DNA of 8,710 nt, taken from NCBI GenBank assembly GCA_021805275.1, contig JAJZFQ010000271.1, positions 1-8,710 on the forward strand, in the 5' to 3' direction. The notes under the pieces were generated by a model. The model worked only from the letters and a program-made list of their open reading frames with translations. It was not told the DNA's origin and searched no databases. This DNA is from Pseudomonadota bacterium. GTDB lineage: Bacteria; Pseudomonadota; Gammaproteobacteria; Steroidobacterales; Steroidobacteraceae. Position 1 is the first letter of the stretch. Every line of letters starts with the position of its first letter. Shown in pieces: positions 7,390 to 8,710 of this stretch. A program made the translations under genes and the position numbers.

Positions 7390-7454
7390 AAGGTTGGGCA
7401 AGATCGGTGCACGCCGGAATGGACGCGAACTGCCGAAACTTGTACTTTTTCTTC

Positions 7455-8399
7455 ATGGGAAGGCAACAACCGACCGCGAACCGCCTGGGAGTCGATCCGC
7501 CGATTCCCGTTCCAGCGTTCTTCCTCTATGGCGAGCCGCTTCGCCCCCCTGACGAGCGCATGGTACACATCGAGACGATTGCGGCTCGAAGTCGCGTGCA
7601 CGACTGGGTCATCGCTGCGCACCGGCACCGCGATCTCCATCAGGTGCTGTTGATTCGGTACGGGCGCGTCGAGACGCGGATCGATGGTCGGATTGCGCGG
7701 TTGCGCGCACCCTCGGTGATCGTCGCGCCATCCGGCGCCGTTCATTCCTTCCGCTTTCAACCCGAAACGGCGGGCCTCGTCCTCTCGTTCGCTCCGACGC
7801 TCGCCGAACAGTTGAGCGACGGGGGTGCGGGGCTGCCCCAATTCCTCGAGCGAAGCGCGGCCGTCACCCTGCCGCGCTCTGCGCTCGCCAAGACCGATCT
7901 GGCGCGGCTGGGCGAGATGCTACTGCGCGAGTTCGGCCGCTCGGCGCCCGGCCGGCGGCTTGCGCTCTCCGGTCTGCTGACTGCACTGCTCGCGAATCTG
8001 CAGCGCCTGCTGCCCGACGCCTCGCCGCGACACTCGAACCTCAACGCATCGCACCGGGAGCTCGTTGCGCGTTTTCGCGAGCAGGTTGAGCTGCACTTCC
8101 GAGAGCATGCTGGCATCGGCGAGTACGCCGCCTTGCTTCAGACATCGGAAACGCGTCTCTTGCGCGCCTGTGTGGCCGTTACCGGCGATTCGCCGCTCGA
8201 GTTGGTACATCTGCGTCTGCTCATCGAGGCCGAGCGCCATCTGCGCTACACCTCGATGTCCGTGAATCAGATCGCGTACCACCTCGGCTTTGAGGACCCG
8301 GCCTACTTCAGCAGATTTTTTTCCCGCCGCATAGGCACGTCACCACGGGCGTTCCGGCGCCGAGATATGCTCACGGTCCACGAGTCCGCCAGCGCGTGA
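7455..8399 (+). CDS. pobR: AraC-family activator, PobR type
   Basis: This is a 314-residue cytoplasmic transcription factor. The N-terminal half (about 20-110) is a cupin-like ligand-sensing domain of the kind that opens with IPVPAFFLYGE and continues with ARSRVHDW and HRHRDLHQVLLI, as in PobR proteins that sense 4-hydroxybenzoate. The C-terminal part (about 205-303) carries the double helix-turn-helix, with the second-HTH AraC signature around AYHLGFEDPAYFSRFF and GTSPRAFR (residues 274-301). It is transcribed away from pobA with 94 bp between start codons, the classical arrangement for this regulator and its target. The ATG at 7455 leaves about 15 residues before the conserved core, normal for the family. 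It has no good Shine-Dalgarno sequence (a pyrimidine-rich CTTTTTCTTC precedes it), so initiation may be weak; an in-frame ATG at 7419 is an alternative. The AraC family call is certain, the PobR call likely. Confidence 0.88.
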   Translation: MGRQQPTANRLGVDPPIPVPAFFLYGEPLRPPDERMVHIETIAARSRVHDWVIAAHRHRDLHQVLLIRYGRVETRIDGRIARLRAPSVIVAPSGAVHSFRFQPETAGLVLSFAPTLAEQLSDGGAGLPQFLERSAAVTLPRSALAKTDLARLGEMLLREFGRSAPGRRLALSGLLTALLANLQRLLPDASPRHSNLNASHRELVARFREQVELHFREHAGIGEYAALLQTSETRLLRACVAVTGDSPLELVHLRLLIEAERHLRYTSMSVNQIAYHLGFEDPAYFSRFFSRRIGTSPRAFRRRDMLTVHESASA

Positions 8400-8604
8400 C
8401 CAGGCCTGCGCACGGGAATCGCCGGGCAAACCACCGCAACCTCCAATGTCGCTGCCACAGACGTGCGAGACACGACCGTGACCGAGAGGACGCCCGCTCC
8501 TGGCAGCTTGCCGTTCGAGCGTGCGTGTGGTGCCCCCGCAGAACTACCCCCTTCCTCGGGCCCCGGGAGAACGATGCGAGGCACCCGGCGAACGCTTGGC
8601 GCGC

Positions 8605-8710
8605 TCAGCCGTCCGTGCAGCGTGTGAGCACGCCGAGAACTCTGAGGAAGGCGATACGATCCGCTTCCGGGACCCGCGCGAGCAAATCGGCCTCAAGCTC
8701 GTCGATGACT
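8605..8710 (-). CDS. C-terminal end of a probable MarR-family regulator (partial)
   Basis: The last 34 codons of a minus-strand gene run in from the right edge and end at TGA (8607-8605). They read VIDELEADLLARVPEADRIA followed by FLRVLGVLTRCTDG. The spaced Leu/Ile pattern, with an acidic residue and a helix beginning near the proline, matches the C-terminal dimerisation helices of MarR proteins, where the block typically ends in L-x-x-L-x-R-L. MarR proteins often repress aromatic catabolic operons and release DNA on binding a phenolic ligand. The DNA-binding part is outside the window, so the assignment rests on the tail only. It converges on pobR, with 205 bp between the stops in which I see no gene or clear terminator. 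Confidence 0.55.
   Translation of the reverse strand, partial: VIDELEADLLARVPEADRIAFLRVLGVLTRCTDG

Noticed and set aside
7361..7456. Longer pobA start at 7456 beginning MKKKYKF
   Set aside because: The added 32 residues match nothing in PobA N termini, cross the control region and G tract, overlap the pobR start, and have no ribosome-binding site; MTKTQVAIVGAG at 7360 fits the family.
8303..8584. 93-codon minus-strand frame overlapping the end of pobR
   Set aside because: It overlaps the well-supported HTH-coding end of pobR antisense, lacks recognisable motifs and is best seen as a shadow in GC-rich DNA.
1..8710. CRISPR arrays, insertion sequences, phage or defence genes
   Set aside because: No regularly spaced repeats, transposase or integrase motifs, or terminal inverted repeats were seen; all sizeable genes fit aromatic catabolism and transport.

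Overview
The window is GC-rich, tightly packed proteobacterial DNA. A chromosomally encoded CCA end on a tRNA-Glu very close to the E. coli sequence, a TonB-dependent outer-membrane receptor and PobA/PobR homologues suggest a Gammaproteobacterium. An environmental aromatic degrader is plausible, but I cannot name the genus from sequence alone.

Layout, left to right. tRNA-Glu(UUC) is on the minus strand at the left edge. A minus-strand block follows, transcribed right to left: a secreted tannase/feruloyl-esterase-family hydrolase (3962-5629), a TonB-dependent receptor (1483-3849) and an MFS transporter (248-1486). The receptor stop and transporter start overlap as ATGA. A good sigma-70-like promoter and a perfect 16-bp palindrome lie upstream of the esterase (5734-5790), inside a 567-bp gap with no convincing gene. 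To the right, pobA (4-hydroxybenzoate 3-monooxygenase, minus) and a PobR-type AraC regulator (plus) diverge from a 94-bp control region that holds a perfect inverted repeat and a nine-G tract. At the right edge is the C-terminal end of a probable MarR-family regulator (minus).

The genes fit one working model for use of aromatic esters. The receptor takes a phenolic ester across the outer membrane, the esterase cleaves it in the periplasm (or outside the cell), and the MFS carrier imports the aromatic acid. PobA then hydroxylates 4-hydroxybenzoate to protocatechuate under PobR control. The linkage of PobA to the esterase suggests the ester may release 4-hydroxybenzoate. This is inference from neighbourhood and enzyme families. 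No ring-cleavage gene is in the window, so the pathway must continue elsewhere.
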